59,502 nt of DNA from Candidatus Stackebrandtia faecavium (GCA_019112895.1 DXIM01000022.1:1-59502), one strand, 5' to 3'; shown: positions 17,397 to 26,449, numbered from the stretch's first letter. Notes: generated by a model not told the origin, from the letters alone. Program-made: numbers and translations.

Positions 17397-18461
17397 ATGT
17401 CGACCGAGAAAAGCTCCCCGATCGGTTTGCACCGGGTCGTTTCGCCCAAGGGTGTGCTGCCGCAGGCCGCCGAAGTCGTAGACCCCCACGCGCCATTGAC
17501 CGACGACGAGGTCCGAATATCGGTCGAACGACTCAATCTCGACGCCGCCTCATTCCGTCAGCTTTACGAGGCGCACGACGGCGACGGGGACGCGGTACGG
17601 CAGGCGGTACTGGAGATCGTCGGTCGCCGCGGCAAGATGCAAAACCCAGTCACGGGCTCGGGCGGGATGCTCATCGGCACCGTCGACGCCGTCGGCCCCG
17701 ACTCGCCGTTGGGACTCAAGCCTGGCCAACCGGTCGCGACACTCGTGTCATTGACCTTGACACCTCTGGTCATCACGGACGAACTGCGGCAATGGGACGG
17801 TCAATCCGAACAAGTTCCGTGTCAGGGCCACGCCATCCTATTCGCACGGTCGATCGCGGCGGTCTTGCCCGAAGATATGCCGTCGGACATGTCGTTGGCC
17901 GTGATGGACGTGTGCGGTGCTCCGGCTATGACCGCACGTCTGGTGGAGCAATTGACGGCCTCCACGGGAACCGCACCCAGCGTGGTGGTGCTGGGAGCCG
18001 CGGGAAAAAGCGGAAGCCTGTCGATCGCCGCGGCTCGCGCGGCGGGCGCCTCCCGCACGGTCGGTGTGGTGCGCGATAACACCGAGGCAGATGCCCTCAA
18101 CTCCGCGGGGATCGCCGACACAACCGCGGTGGCCGACGCGACCGACGCCGTAGCGGTGTCGACGATCGTGCACGAGAAGCTGGGCGCCCCGGCCGACTTG
18201 ACCGTCGTGTGCGTGGATGCACCCGGCTGTGAGCACGGAGCGATCCTCGCCACACGGGACGGCGGGGCCGTCATATTCTTCTCGATGGCGACTTCGTTCT
18301 CGCAGGCCGCTCTCGGCGCCGAGGGCCTGGCCGCCGACGTACACATGGTGATTGGCAACGGATACACCCCGAACCACGCCGAATACGCTCTCGACCTGCT
18401 GCGACGAGAACGAGGCATCCGTGAGCTGTTCACCCAGCGCCTCCTATCGGAGTCGGCGTAG
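17397..18461 (+). CDS. kdd: L-erythro-3,5-diaminohexanoate dehydrogenase
   Basis: A 354-residue medium-chain dehydrogenase-like protein. It matches Kdd of the lysine fermentation pathway: GLHRVVSPKGVLPQAAEVVD at the start, LNLDAASFRQL, the hallmark RGKMQNPVTGSGGM and the nucleotide-binding VVVLGAAGKSGSLS. It oxidatively deaminates 3,5-diaminohexanoate to 5-amino-3-oxohexanoate with NAD(P)+. It sits between kamA (divergent) and kamDE, as expected for the pathway. A GTGAGGTAAG purine-rich RBS precedes ATG 17397. Confidence 0.9.
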   Translation: MSTEKSSPIGLHRVVSPKGVLPQAAEVVDPHAPLTDDEVRISVERLNLDAASFRQLYEAHDGDGDAVRQAVLEIVGRRGKMQNPVTGSGGMLIGTVDAVGPDSPLGLKPGQPVATLVSLTLTPLVITDELRQWDGQSEQVPCQGHAILFARSIAAVLPEDMPSDMSLAVMDVCGAPAMTARLVEQLTASTGTAPSVVVLGAAGKSGSLSIAAARAAGASRTVGVVRDNTEADALNSAGIADTTAVADATDAVAVSTIVHEKLGAPADLTVVCVDAPGCEHGAILATRDGGAVIFFSMATSFSQAALGAEGLAADVHMVIGNGYTPNHAEYALDLLRRERGIRELFTQRLLSESA

Positions 18462-18524
18462 CAACGCCGCAACAAGGGAGGGGCACCACCCGGACCGCGA
18501 TGATCAACACGGCAGACTGAAACC

Positions 18525-20069
18525 ATGACTGACAAAACGACCCTGTACCGCGGTGGACACATTCTCAGCCCCGCCTTTCCCCAAGCCACGGCCTTTACGG
18601 TGAGCGCGGGCCGCATCGGCTGGCTCGGTACCGACGACGAGGCGCCGCGCGCCGACGAAACCGTCGACCTCGACGGGTGCCTAGTCACGCCGGCGTTCGT
18701 GGACTCGCACGTCCACGTATCGGGCACGGGCCGGTCCATGCGTGGACTGAACCTGTCCGGGACCCGTTCCGCCCGGGACCTGCTTGACCGCGCAGCCGCA
18801 GCGGCGCAAGACCTGTCCCGCAGCGCGATCGTGTTGGGGTCGGGATTCGACGAGACCGAGTGGGACGACCCGACCCTTCCGACCGGCGAAGAGCTCGCCC
18901 GTGCCGTCGGCGGTCGCCGCGCCTATCTGACGCGCACTTGCGGCCACACCGGTATCGCGTCCGCGACGTTCCTTCTGGAACGCACCGACCTGGAAGGGCT
19001 CGAAGGCTACAGCGCCACCGGTGTGCTGACCCTGCACGCTAACCGGCAGGCCAGGGCGGGAGCCGAGTCCGCACTCTCGCAGACGCAACGCACCGACGCT
19101 CAACGGGCAGCGCTGCGGCACGCGGCATCGCTGGGCATCGCGGCCGTATGCGAATGCGGTGGCCCCAGCCCGGGCACGGAACAAGGCGAAGAGGACTTCA
19201 CGAACCTGCTGAGCCTGTCGGAGTCGGAGCTGCTGCCGAAGGTCTTCGGGTACTGGGGAGAATTGTGCGCGGCCGCGAAGGCGCGCGAGCTCGGCGCGCA
19301 CGCGTGCGGCGGCGACCTGTCAGTGGACGGTTCGATCGGCGCGTGCACCGCGGCGCTCAGCGATCCGTACCTCGACGCCGATACCAAAGGGCACGCGTAT
19401 TTGAGTGCCAGCGACGTCGAGCAACACATCATTAACTGCGCCGGCAACGGCATGCAGGGCGGCTTCCACGCCATCGGTGACCAGGCGATCGCCAACGTCG
19501 TCACCGGTGTCGCATCCGCTGCGCAGACTGTGGGTGTGGAGACTGTCCGCAGCGGACGTCACCGCGTCGAGCACGCCGAGATGCTTGATAAGCAGCTGAT
19601 CGCCGGGTTCGTCTCCTTCGGGCTGTACGCAAGCGTCCAGCCGTCGTTCGATGCTCGCTGGGGCGGCACGGATGCCATGTACGCCTCGCGCTTGGGCGCC
19701 GAGCGTTCGCTGGCGGCGAATCCGTATGGTTCGCTGGCGGGAGTTGGCGTACCGCTGGCTTTGGGATCGGATTCGCCTGTCACACCGTTGGACCCCTGGG
19801 GCGGCGTGAAAGCAGCCGTCAACCACCACAATCCGGTGCAACGGATCTCGCCGACCGCCGCATTCGCCGCGCACACTCGAGGTGGATGGCGCGCCACCGG
19901 CGACGACGAAACCGGCGTTATGGCGGTCGGTTCACCCGCCACGTTCGCGGTATGGGATCAGCGTCGGGGCGGCCTGCCCGAGCTCGGCCCCGATGCGAAG
20001 GCGCCGCAGTGCCGGCTCACGGTGCTCGACGGAGACACCATTTTCGATAAGGAGAACCCAGATGACTGA
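18525..20069 (+). CDS. Amidohydrolase 3 (YtcJ-like) embedded in the lysine aminomutase cluster
   Basis: A 514-residue metal-dependent hydrolase of the amidohydrolase superfamily. It shows the beta-strand 1 DSHVHV motif (HxH), later His in FHAIGDQAI and HRVEHAE, and the catalytic Asp in LGSDSPVTP. A typical small beta-sandwich starts the protein (TLYRGGHILSP). YtcJ-like members hydrolyse amide or formamide-type bonds. No such step belongs to the textbook lysine fermentation pathway. It overlaps kamD by eight bases, so it is co-translated with the aminomutase. It may process an acylated lysine or an N-acyl intermediate; that is inference. No signal peptide, so cytoplasmic. Confidence 0.82.
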   Translation: MTDKTTLYRGGHILSPAFPQATAFTVSAGRIGWLGTDDEAPRADETVDLDGCLVTPAFVDSHVHVSGTGRSMRGLNLSGTRSARDLLDRAAAAAQDLSRSAIVLGSGFDETEWDDPTLPTGEELARAVGGRRAYLTRTCGHTGIASATFLLERTDLEGLEGYSATGVLTLHANRQARAGAESALSQTQRTDAQRAALRHAASLGIAAVCECGGPSPGTEQGEEDFTNLLSLSESELLPKVFGYWGELCAAAKARELGAHACGGDLSVDGSIGACTAALSDPYLDADTKGHAYLSASDVEQHIINCAGNGMQGGFHAIGDQAIANVVTGVASAAQTVGVETVRSGRHRVEHAEMLDKQLIAGFVSFGLYASVQPSFDARWGGTDAMYASRLGAERSLAANPYGSLAGVGVPLALGSDSPVTPLDPWGGVKAAVNHHNPVQRISPTAAFAAHTRGGWRATGDDETGVMAVGSPATFAVWDQRRGGLPELGPDAKAPQCRLTVLDGDTIFDKENPDD

Positions 20070-21645
20070 CGTGCATAAGCTGCCGCTCAAGCCGGACGCG
20101 GTCGCGCGCGCCCGCATGCTGGCGCAACGTGCCGGACAGCCGGTGGTGGACATGGCAAGAAGCCACACCACCGTGGCAGTGGAACGCACGATGCTGCGCA
20201 TGGCCGGTCTGGCCGGCGCCGACGCCGACGGGATTCCGTGGGTGAACCGTCTGGTGGACACGGTCCGCGAGGACGTAGGAATCTCACACGGTGTCGCGCT
20301 GCCGGTGTTTCACGCGATGCAACAGGATTCTCACCGGGACTTGACGTCGTTGGCGCAAAAGGCCGCGGCTGGTGCTGTGTCGTTCTCCGTACCTACCGGG
20401 GCTGAAGCGGACTCGGCCAAGAAGTTGGCCGATTCGCATGTGGCCAAAGGCATTGCCCGTATGGACGCCAACCGGGTCGAGCGCGACGAGATGGTCGCCA
20501 AGATCGGAGACCCGCCGCAGCGGCCTTGGGTGTACTTGATCGTGGCCACCGGCGACATCTATGAGGACATCCCTCAGGCGCAGGCGGCCGCGCGTGCGGG
20601 TGCCGACGTCATCGCTGTCATCCGGTCCACAGGACAGTCGCTATTGGACTATGTTCCCGAAGGCGCGACGAGGGAAGGGTTCGCAGGCACTTACGCTACT
20701 GGCGAGAACTTCCGCCTCATGCGCGAAGCCCTGGACGAGACCTCGCGTGAATTGGGCCGCTACATTCGTTTGTGCAACTACGCCTCGGGGCTTTGCATGC
20801 CGGAGATGGCCGCGCTGGCCGGTATGCATCGTCTCGACATGATGCTCAACGACTGTATGTACGGCATTTTGTTCCGCGACATCAACCCGATCCGGACGTT
20901 CGTGGACCAGCGCTTGTCGCGCCAGATCCACGCGCGGGCCGGCATTGTCATCAACACCGGCGAGGACAACTATTTGACGACCGCGGACGCGGTCGAAGCC
21001 GCCCACACGGTGACGGTGTCGCAGTTGCTCAACGAGTTCTTCGCCCACGAGGCGGGTCTGGAGGATTCGCTACTCGGACTCGGCCATGCCTTCGAGATCG
21101 ACCCGAAGGTTCCCGAATCGTTCCGCATGGAGCTCGCGCACGCGATGCTGGCGCGGCAACTGTTCCCCGATGCGCCGCTCAAATGGATGCCGCCGACACG
21201 ACACATGACCGGCGACGTGTTCATGGGCAACTTGCTCGACGGCTTCTTCAACCTCGCGGGAGTCATGAGCGGCCAAGGCATCCTGTTGGTAGGGATGATG
21301 ACCGAGGCCGTGGTCACGCCGTGGTTGTCGGACCGTGATATCGCTTTGCAGAACGTTCGGTACGTCCTCAATGCGTGTGGCGGGCTGACCGAGGACTTCC
21401 ATCCGCCGGCCGACGGTTTCATCGCCAACCGGGCCCAGCACGTGCTGGGCGAAGCTGTCGACCTCCTGGAGAAGATCGTCGAAGACGGCCTGCTCGAGGC
21501 GATCGCCGACGGCACCTTCGGCATCATGAAACGCCCGGCCGACGCCGGTCGTGGCCTCGACGGGGTGGAAGAGCACGCGGAGGACTACTACAACCCTGCG
21601 ACCCGGTTGCTGGAGTCGCAGGAACTACCCAGTGATGCCGGATAA
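20062..21645 (+). CDS. kamD: Lysine 5,6-aminomutase, alpha (catalytic) subunit
   Basis: A 527-residue TIM-barrel subunit of the adenosylcobalamin- and PLP-dependent lysine 5,6-aminomutase, which converts L-beta-lysine to 3,5-diaminohexanoate (and D-lysine to 2,5-diaminohexanoate). Recognised family stretches are RAGQPVVDMARSHTTVAVER, RPWVYLIVATGDIYEDIPQA, DVIAVIRSTGQSLLDYVP, GAREGF-like TREGFAGTYATG and LMREALDE. The size and the adjacent beta subunit separate it from D-ornithine 4,5-aminomutase OraE, which is larger. ATG 20062 is supported by AAGGAG seven bases upstream inside the amidohydrolase gene. Confidence 0.93.
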   Translation: MTDVHKLPLKPDAVARARMLAQRAGQPVVDMARSHTTVAVERTMLRMAGLAGADADGIPWVNRLVDTVREDVGISHGVALPVFHAMQQDSHRDLTSLAQKAAAGAVSFSVPTGAEADSAKKLADSHVAKGIARMDANRVERDEMVAKIGDPPQRPWVYLIVATGDIYEDIPQAQAAARAGADVIAVIRSTGQSLLDYVPEGATREGFAGTYATGENFRLMREALDETSRELGRYIRLCNYASGLCMPEMAALAGMHRLDMMLNDCMYGILFRDINPIRTFVDQRLSRQIHARAGIVINTGEDNYLTTADAVEAAHTVTVSQLLNEFFAHEAGLEDSLLGLGHAFEIDPKVPESFRMELAHAMLARQLFPDAPLKWMPPTRHMTGDVFMGNLLDGFFNLAGVMSGQGILLVGMMTEAVVTPWLSDRDIALQNVRYVLNACGGLTEDFHPPADGFIANRAQHVLGEAVDLLEKIVEDGLLEAIADGTFGIMKRPADAGRGLDGVEEHAEDYYNPATRLLESQELPSDAG

Positions 21646-21681
21646 GGGCGTACGCACGCCATAGGTGTGAAAGGACCAATC

Positions 21682-22440
21682 GTGAGCAATATTATTCGCC
21701 CCTACGGCGATACCACCGGCGACGGCATGGTGCAGATGTCGTTCACCTTGCCCATGCCTCACGACAGGCGTGCGGAAGGGGCGGCGGCGCAGCTCGCCGC
21801 GAAGATGGGTATGGACCCCGCAATGGTGGTGCATGCCTCGCAGATGGGCGAGTCGCACACGTTCTTCGTCGTGTATGGCCAGGTCAACCATCTGGTCGAT
21901 GTGGATGCCGTCAACGTCGTCGAGCGCAATTATCCACTGTTGACTCCGAAGGAGGTCAACACGATCGTCAAGGAACGGCTCAACCGTTCGCTCGTCATCG
22001 TCGGTGCGTGCATCGGCACCGACGCCCACACTGTGGGCATCGACGCGATCTTGAACATCAAGGGATTTGCGGGCGAAAAAGGGCTCGAGTACTACCGAGA
22101 ACTCGAAGTCATCAACCTCGGTGCCCAAGTCGCGGTGCCGGACTTGGTCAACCGAGCCGTCGACGAAGACGCGGACGCGGTGCTCGTGAGCCAGGTCGTC
22201 ACGCAGCGCGACGCGCATCTCCACAACACCCGGGAGATGTCGGCGGCGTTCCGTGAAGCCTTGCCGCCGGAGAAACGACCGCTGCTCATCATCGGTGGGC
22301 CGCGTTTCGATGAGTCGATGGCCGACGAACTCGGCGTTGACCAGATCTTCGGCCGCGGTACCACCCCGGCTGACGTGGCGTCGTATATCACGCATCGCAT
22401 CGTGCAGCGACACTCCGAACCGGCCGCAACCGCGGCCTAG
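21682..22440 (+). CDS. kamE: Lysine 5,6-aminomutase, beta (cobalamin-binding) subunit
   Basis: A 252-residue subunit carrying the base-off cobalamin motif Asp114-x-His116-x-x-Gly119 (DAHTVG). Lys127, eleven residues after the cobalamin His, matches the spacing of His133/Lys144 in the Clostridium sticklandii enzyme, where the lysine forms the PLP aldimine in the resting state. An N-terminal dimerisation part precedes a Rossmann-like B12 domain (VIVGACIGTDAH, VVTQRDAHLHN, LIIGGPRFDESMADELG). GTG 21682 has AAAGGA six bases upstream. It functions as a complex with KamD. Confidence 0.94.
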   Translation: MSNIIRPYGDTTGDGMVQMSFTLPMPHDRRAEGAAAQLAAKMGMDPAMVVHASQMGESHTFFVVYGQVNHLVDVDAVNVVERNYPLLTPKEVNTIVKERLNRSLVIVGACIGTDAHTVGIDAILNIKGFAGEKGLEYYRELEVINLGAQVAVPDLVNRAVDEDADAVLVSQVVTQRDAHLHNTREMSAAFREALPPEKRPLLIIGGPRFDESMADELGVDQIFGRGTTPADVASYITHRIVQRHSEPAATAA

Positions 22441-22476
22441 CACGCTCGCCCAGTAACCGAATCGAAAGGACCATCC

Positions 22477-22869
22477 GTGACAGCCTACGAGGGCTTGACA
22501 GTGACGCAGCGCCGCTACGTGCCCTACAGCCACGCCCACTACGCTGGAAATCTCGTGGACGGCGCCTACTCTTTGGCGATGTTCGGCGACGTCGCTACCG
22601 AGCTGTGCATCACAGGCGATGGCGACGAGGGCCTGTTCGCGTCGTACTCGGACGTACAGTTCGTCGCGCCGATTCGCGCCGGCGACGTCATCGAGGCCAC
22701 CGCGGTGGTGTCGCGTGTCGGAAATCGCAGCCGCACGATCGACTTCACCATGCGCGTCGTATGCCGTGGAAATGATGACGGCGGTCAAGCGTCGTCGGCT
22801 GCGCTCTTGGCTGACCCGATCGTCGCCACAACCGCCGTGGGAACGGTCGTCGTTCCGCCTTCGCAATGA
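22477..22869 (+). CDS. kal: 3-aminobutyryl-CoA ammonia-lyase
   Basis: A 130-residue single-domain hotdog-fold protein. Its position after kamE and motifs (RYVPYSHAHYAGNLVDGAY, LFASYSDVQFVAPIRAGD) match Kal, which removes ammonia from L-3-aminobutyryl-CoA to give crotonyl-CoA. Start GTG 22477 has AAAGGA six bases upstream, repeating the kamE arrangement. The stop overlaps the next ATG by four bases (ATGA). Hotdog proteins are versatile, so the name leans partly on context. Confidence 0.85.
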   Translation: MTAYEGLTVTQRRYVPYSHAHYAGNLVDGAYSLAMFGDVATELCITGDGDEGLFASYSDVQFVAPIRAGDVIEATAVVSRVGNRSRTIDFTMRVVCRGNDDGGQASSAALLADPIVATTAVGTVVVPPSQ

Positions 22870-24254
22870 CACCGACAGTTCAGTTGTGCGTCGACGTCGG
22901 TTCGACCTATACGAAGGTTGCGGCGGTCGATGTCGACAACGGCAAGTTGTTGGCGCAGGCTACGCATCACACCACGGCCGACAGCGACGTGCTTGATGGC
23001 ATCGAGGCGGCGTCGAAGTCGGTGTCCGATCAGATCGGTGCGTCGTACGAATTGGGCCGTCCGCTGCTGTGCTCGTCTGCAGGTGGCGGACTGCGTCTTG
23101 GTGTCGTCGGAAACGAGCCACTCGTGACCGCGACGGCCGCGCACCGCGCCGGCTTGTCTGCCGGCGCCAAGGTCGTGTCGGTCATCGCGGGAGAACTGTT
23201 TGATGAGGACTTCGATGCCCTCGCGCGGGCCGAGCTGGACGTGTTGCTGTTGGCGGGCGGTACCGACGGAGGCGACGCCACCGTCCTGCTCACGCACGCG
23301 CAACAGTTCGCCGAAGCGGCCGCGCGCCGGGCGCAGCTACGAGTTCCGGTGGTGATGGCCGGAAACGCCGCCGTCGCCGATGAGGTCGCCGCGCACCTGG
23401 CTCCGCATGTCGCCGACGTTGGTTGCGTGGACAACGTCCTGCCGAGGATCGGTCAGCTCAACCCCGCCCCGGCACGCCACGCCCTGCGCGAAGCGTTCCT
23501 GCGGCACGTCATAGCCGGCAAGAAGCTGTCGGCCAGCGCAGAATTTGCCGAGATGGTGCGTGCGGCCACACCCGACACGGTCTTGACCGCGGTGGAGCTG
23601 CTGGCGGACGGTTATGGCGAGATCGAGGGGTGTGGTGACCTCGTCGTTGTCGACGTCGGCGGGGCGACCACCGACGTGTACTCGGTACTGACCCCGGACG
23701 CGGAGCTGTCGGGGCCGCGGCGCGAGGTGGCGGGTACGGCGTGGCGCTCGCGCACAGTCGAAGGCGACCTGGGGCTGCGACATTCGGCCGTGGGAGTCGT
23801 GGAGGCCGCGCATGCCGAGGGGCTCCTCGACCCGACGCGCGACCAGGGTCTGGCCGAAGCGGCGCAATGGCGTTCCACCCGGCCGTCCTGGCTGCCGGAC
23901 GATACGCAACAGGCCGCGATCGATCTTCGCCTCACCGAGTTGGCCATTATGGTCGCTATGCGTCGACACGCTCGCGGCGAACGCATCGGTGGGCCGCAGA
24001 CCCCGTTGCGGGGCGGAAAGAACCTACGTGCCGTCGAACTCATCGTCGGATCCGGCGGTGTGCTGCGTAACCGCCCAGAAGGGGCCGCCATTTTGGCGCG
24101 GGCCGCGATGTCCGACAACGCCGGCGGCTACCCGCTTCCGGACTCGGCTCGCACGGTTGTCGATAGCGCATATGTGCTCGGTGCCGCAGGCTTGTTGGTG
24201 AAAGATCACCCGAAAGCGGCGTTGACATTGATGCGGGAACATCTGTGGCCATAG
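22866..24254 (+). CDS. MutL/GlmL-like ASKHA ATPase, probable aminomutase reactivase
   Basis: A 462-residue protein with actin/Hsp70-type phosphate-binding loops at both lobes: CVDVGSTYTKVAAVD near the N-terminus and LVVVDVGGATTDVYSV around residue 260. It belongs to the MutL/GlmL family that accompanies cobalamin mutases of the glutamate mutase and ornithine/lysine aminomutase type. Those proteins use ATP to exchange damaged cobalamin. It is the last gene of the cluster and is coupled to kal by ATGA. A small cobalamin-binding MutS-like partner gene is not present nearby. It is unrelated to DNA mismatch-repair MutL despite the name. Confidence 0.83.
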   Translation: MTPTVQLCVDVGSTYTKVAAVDVDNGKLLAQATHHTTADSDVLDGIEAASKSVSDQIGASYELGRPLLCSSAGGGLRLGVVGNEPLVTATAAHRAGLSAGAKVVSVIAGELFDEDFDALARAELDVLLLAGGTDGGDATVLLTHAQQFAEAAARRAQLRVPVVMAGNAAVADEVAAHLAPHVADVGCVDNVLPRIGQLNPAPARHALREAFLRHVIAGKKLSASAEFAEMVRAATPDTVLTAVELLADGYGEIEGCGDLVVVDVGGATTDVYSVLTPDAELSGPRREVAGTAWRSRTVEGDLGLRHSAVGVVEAAHAEGLLDPTRDQGLAEAAQWRSTRPSWLPDDTQQAAIDLRLTELAIMVAMRRHARGERIGGPQTPLRGGKNLRAVELIVGSGGVLRNRPEGAAILARAAMSDNAGGYPLPDSARTVVDSAYVLGAAGLLVKDHPKAALTLMREHLWP

Positions 24255-24773
24255 TGTTTCCTGCGAATGGATAACGACTGTGCCAGAATTCGCGGACCCG
24301 GTTGACAGTGACCAGGGTGAAGGGCTTACCGTTTCATACGTCCAAGAAGGCGGGCTTCGGATAGTCGAAGATGCGTCTTCTTTAGTCGGGGGCGACTCGA
24401 CTCGCTTTGCTCCTTCGCTGACTGGACAATCGGTTGCGACGCGGCCGCAGCGTAACCGGCGGCCAGGTCCAGCACGCGGGGGTCGGCGGAGCGGTGCGAG
24501 CGGTCGCCGTGCGGTATTAGCTGCGGTGGACTTGCTTCGCCAGTAGACAACAGTTCGGTGCCGGACAGCCGGTCGGTACCGGGCTGGTCCGAAGGTGGGG
24601 CGGGAAGATCAAGGCGATGCCGGCCGTACAGGGACTGGGAGAAATTCTGTGCGAGGGGCCATGGGGGGTGTAGCCCTCTCTGGCCCCTTTGCCATTCCTG
24701 TGGTGCGCCATGGTTGCGGAATCATCGATGCGTCAGAATCAATGAGACGTTTCTAGGCAAGGAGCCCGTTTTC
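24255..24773. other. Intergenic stretch between lysine cluster and lnt
   Basis: About 520 bases. Short ORFs on both strands (24280-24546 plus, 24326-24550 minus) lack recognisable domains, so I do not call them genes. The right part contains a terminator-like hairpin at 24654-24688 and the lnt leader with its AAGGAG site. Confidence 0.4.
24654..24688 (+). terminator. Terminator-like hairpin before lnt
   Basis: AGGGGCCA (24654-24661) pairs with TGGCCCCT (24681-24688), with further G-C pairing inside the loop (GGGG with CCCT). TT follows. It lies about 400 bases past the lysine cluster and 85 bases before lnt, so it could end an unseen transcript or act in the lnt leader. Confidence 0.45.
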
Positions 24774-26417
24774 GTGACCGCGACGACCCCCGACACCGAC
24801 AAGGGCAGCGACACCGGTACGGGGCCGGTCGACTCGCGTTGGGTGATCGAAAGCGACCAAGGCGTACGCCTTCGGTTCTGGTGGGCGCTGGTGCTGGCAG
24901 TCGCATCCGGGTTCGCGTTTCTGCTGGCGTTTCCGCCGTTCGACCAATCCTGGCTGGCGCCGATTGGCGTCGCGCTTTTGGCTTTCGCGTGTCACCGCCG
25001 TAGACTGCGGGCCGGCTTCGGTCTCGGTTATCTAGCCGGCGCGGCACTGTTCTTGCCCCTGTTGACCTGGACTTCGACTCAGGTCGGAGAAGTGCCGTGG
25101 CTGCTGTTGTCGCTGTTCGAGGCCCTGTATCTGGGCTTGCTCGGGGCAGCGATCGCCTGGGCGGGACGCTTGACGGACCGGCATTGGTCCTGGTGGCCGC
25201 TCATCTTGGGTGCGCTGTGGACAGGCCAGGAGGCGCTACGCGACCGCATCCCGTTCGGCGGTTTCCCGTGGGGACGGCTGGCATTTAGTCAAGCGGACTT
25301 TCCGACGGCTAACGTCGCCTGGCTCGGCGGCGCGCCGTTCGTGACCTTCCTGGTGGCAGCGTGCGGCGGATGCCTCGTCGCGGCGGTAGGGCCGGCGCTG
25401 GCCGGGCGACTGCGGGCGGCGTGGTGGGGCGTGGCCGCCGTGGCAGTTTTCGTAGCCGGTTGGGCGGTGCCGTTGAACATCACAGCTCCGGCGGCGGAGT
25501 CGATGACGGTGGCGATCGTGCAAGGCAGTGTCCCGCGGCTCGGCCTCGATTTCAACGAGCAGCGGCGGGCGGTGCTGGACAACCACGCGCAAGCTACGCA
25601 AGACTTGGCAGACGATGTCGCCAACGGGGACGAAAAGCAGCCCGACGTCGTGGTGTGGCCCGAAAACGCGTCCGACATCGACCCACTCTCCAACGCCGAT
25701 GCCGCCGCCGTGATCAGCGACGCGGCGCGGGAAATCGAAGCGCCGATCGTGGTCGGCACGCTCGTGCGCGACGGCGACGATATTCGTAATGTGTCGATCG
25801 TGTGGGACCCGAAAACCGGTCCCGGTTTTACCTACGCGAAACAGCATCCCGTCCCGTTCGCCGAATACATTCCGATGAGGCCGGTTGTGCGGACCGTCGC
25901 CGGGTGGATCGATCAGCGAATGGTGGACGGCATCGATCGGGTGCACGGCTTCACGCCCGGTCAGGAACCTGGGCTGATACCCGTGGCGGATACCTCGCTG
26001 TCGGGGACCATCTGTTTCGAGGTCGTGTATGACGATCTCGTGCGTGATTCGGTCCGCGAAGGCGCCGAGCTGCTCGCGGTGCAAACCAACAACGCCACTT
26101 TCAACAATGCCGAGGCACGGCAGCAGTTGGCGGCAGTCCAGCTGCGGTCGATCGAGCACGGCCGCGCCGGGCTCATGGCCTCGACGGTAGGTGTCTCCGG
26201 ATTCATCGATGCGTATGGTGAGGTACATCAGGCCACAGGCTTCGATGAGCAAGCAGTGATCGTGCAGGACTTGCCGCAGGGCGACTCGACGACCCCGGCG
26301 ACGTGGCTCGGCGTCTGGCCCGAGCTGGTCATATGCATAGGGGCGGTGGCACTGTTGGTGACAGCGGGCGTGATCCGGCGTCGTGGGAATGGATCGGCCG
26401 AAACAATTGCTACTTAA
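24774..26417 (+). CDS. lnt: Apolipoprotein N-acyltransferase
   Basis: A 547-residue membrane enzyme that N-acylates the lipoprotein N-terminal cysteine. A polar N-terminus (~30 residues) is followed by about seven membrane helices, then a periplasmic-side nitrilase domain and a last C-terminal helix. The Glu-Lys-Cys catalytic triad is visible in VVVWPENASD, TYAKQHPVPFAEY and GTICFEVVYDD. GTG 24774 is supported by AAGGAG nine bases upstream; the frame remains open to 24558, but that extension has no family similarity. Pairing with the polyprenol-phosphate-mannose synthase next door mirrors mycobacterial Ppm2-Ppm1. Confidence 0.92.
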   Translation: MTATTPDTDKGSDTGTGPVDSRWVIESDQGVRLRFWWALVLAVASGFAFLLAFPPFDQSWLAPIGVALLAFACHRRRLRAGFGLGYLAGAALFLPLLTWTSTQVGEVPWLLLSLFEALYLGLLGAAIAWAGRLTDRHWSWWPLILGALWTGQEALRDRIPFGGFPWGRLAFSQADFPTANVAWLGGAPFVTFLVAACGGCLVAAVGPALAGRLRAAWWGVAAVAVFVAGWAVPLNITAPAAESMTVAIVQGSVPRLGLDFNEQRRAVLDNHAQATQDLADDVANGDEKQPDVVVWPENASDIDPLSNADAAAVISDAAREIEAPIVVGTLVRDGDDIRNVSIVWDPKTGPGFTYAKQHPVPFAEYIPMRPVVRTVAGWIDQRMVDGIDRVHGFTPGQEPGLIPVADTSLSGTICFEVVYDDLVRDSVREGAELLAVQTNNATFNNAEARQQLAAVQLRSIEHGRAGLMASTVGVSGFIDAYGEVHQATGFDEQAVIVQDLPQGDSTTPATWLGVWPELVICIGAVALLVTAGVIRRRGNGSAETIAT

Positions 26418-26449
26418 CTACAGGTCGTGCAAGGGGAGGACCGGTACCG

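Noticed and set aside
20062-22440. D-ornithine 4,5-aminomutase (OraE/OraS) instead of lysine 5,6-aminomutase
   Set aside because: The cobalamin/PLP-lysine subunit is the smaller one here and the neighbours are kamA, kdd and kal, all lysine-specific. OraE carries the B12 domain in a much larger subunit.
22866-24254. DNA mismatch-repair MutL
   Set aside because: The ASKHA motifs and cluster context identify the cobalamin-mutase MutL/GlmL family, unrelated to the GHKL ATPase of mismatch repair.
24280-24550. Short ORFs on both strands after the lysine cluster
   Set aside because: They overlap each other, lack a good RBS and have no recognisable pattern.
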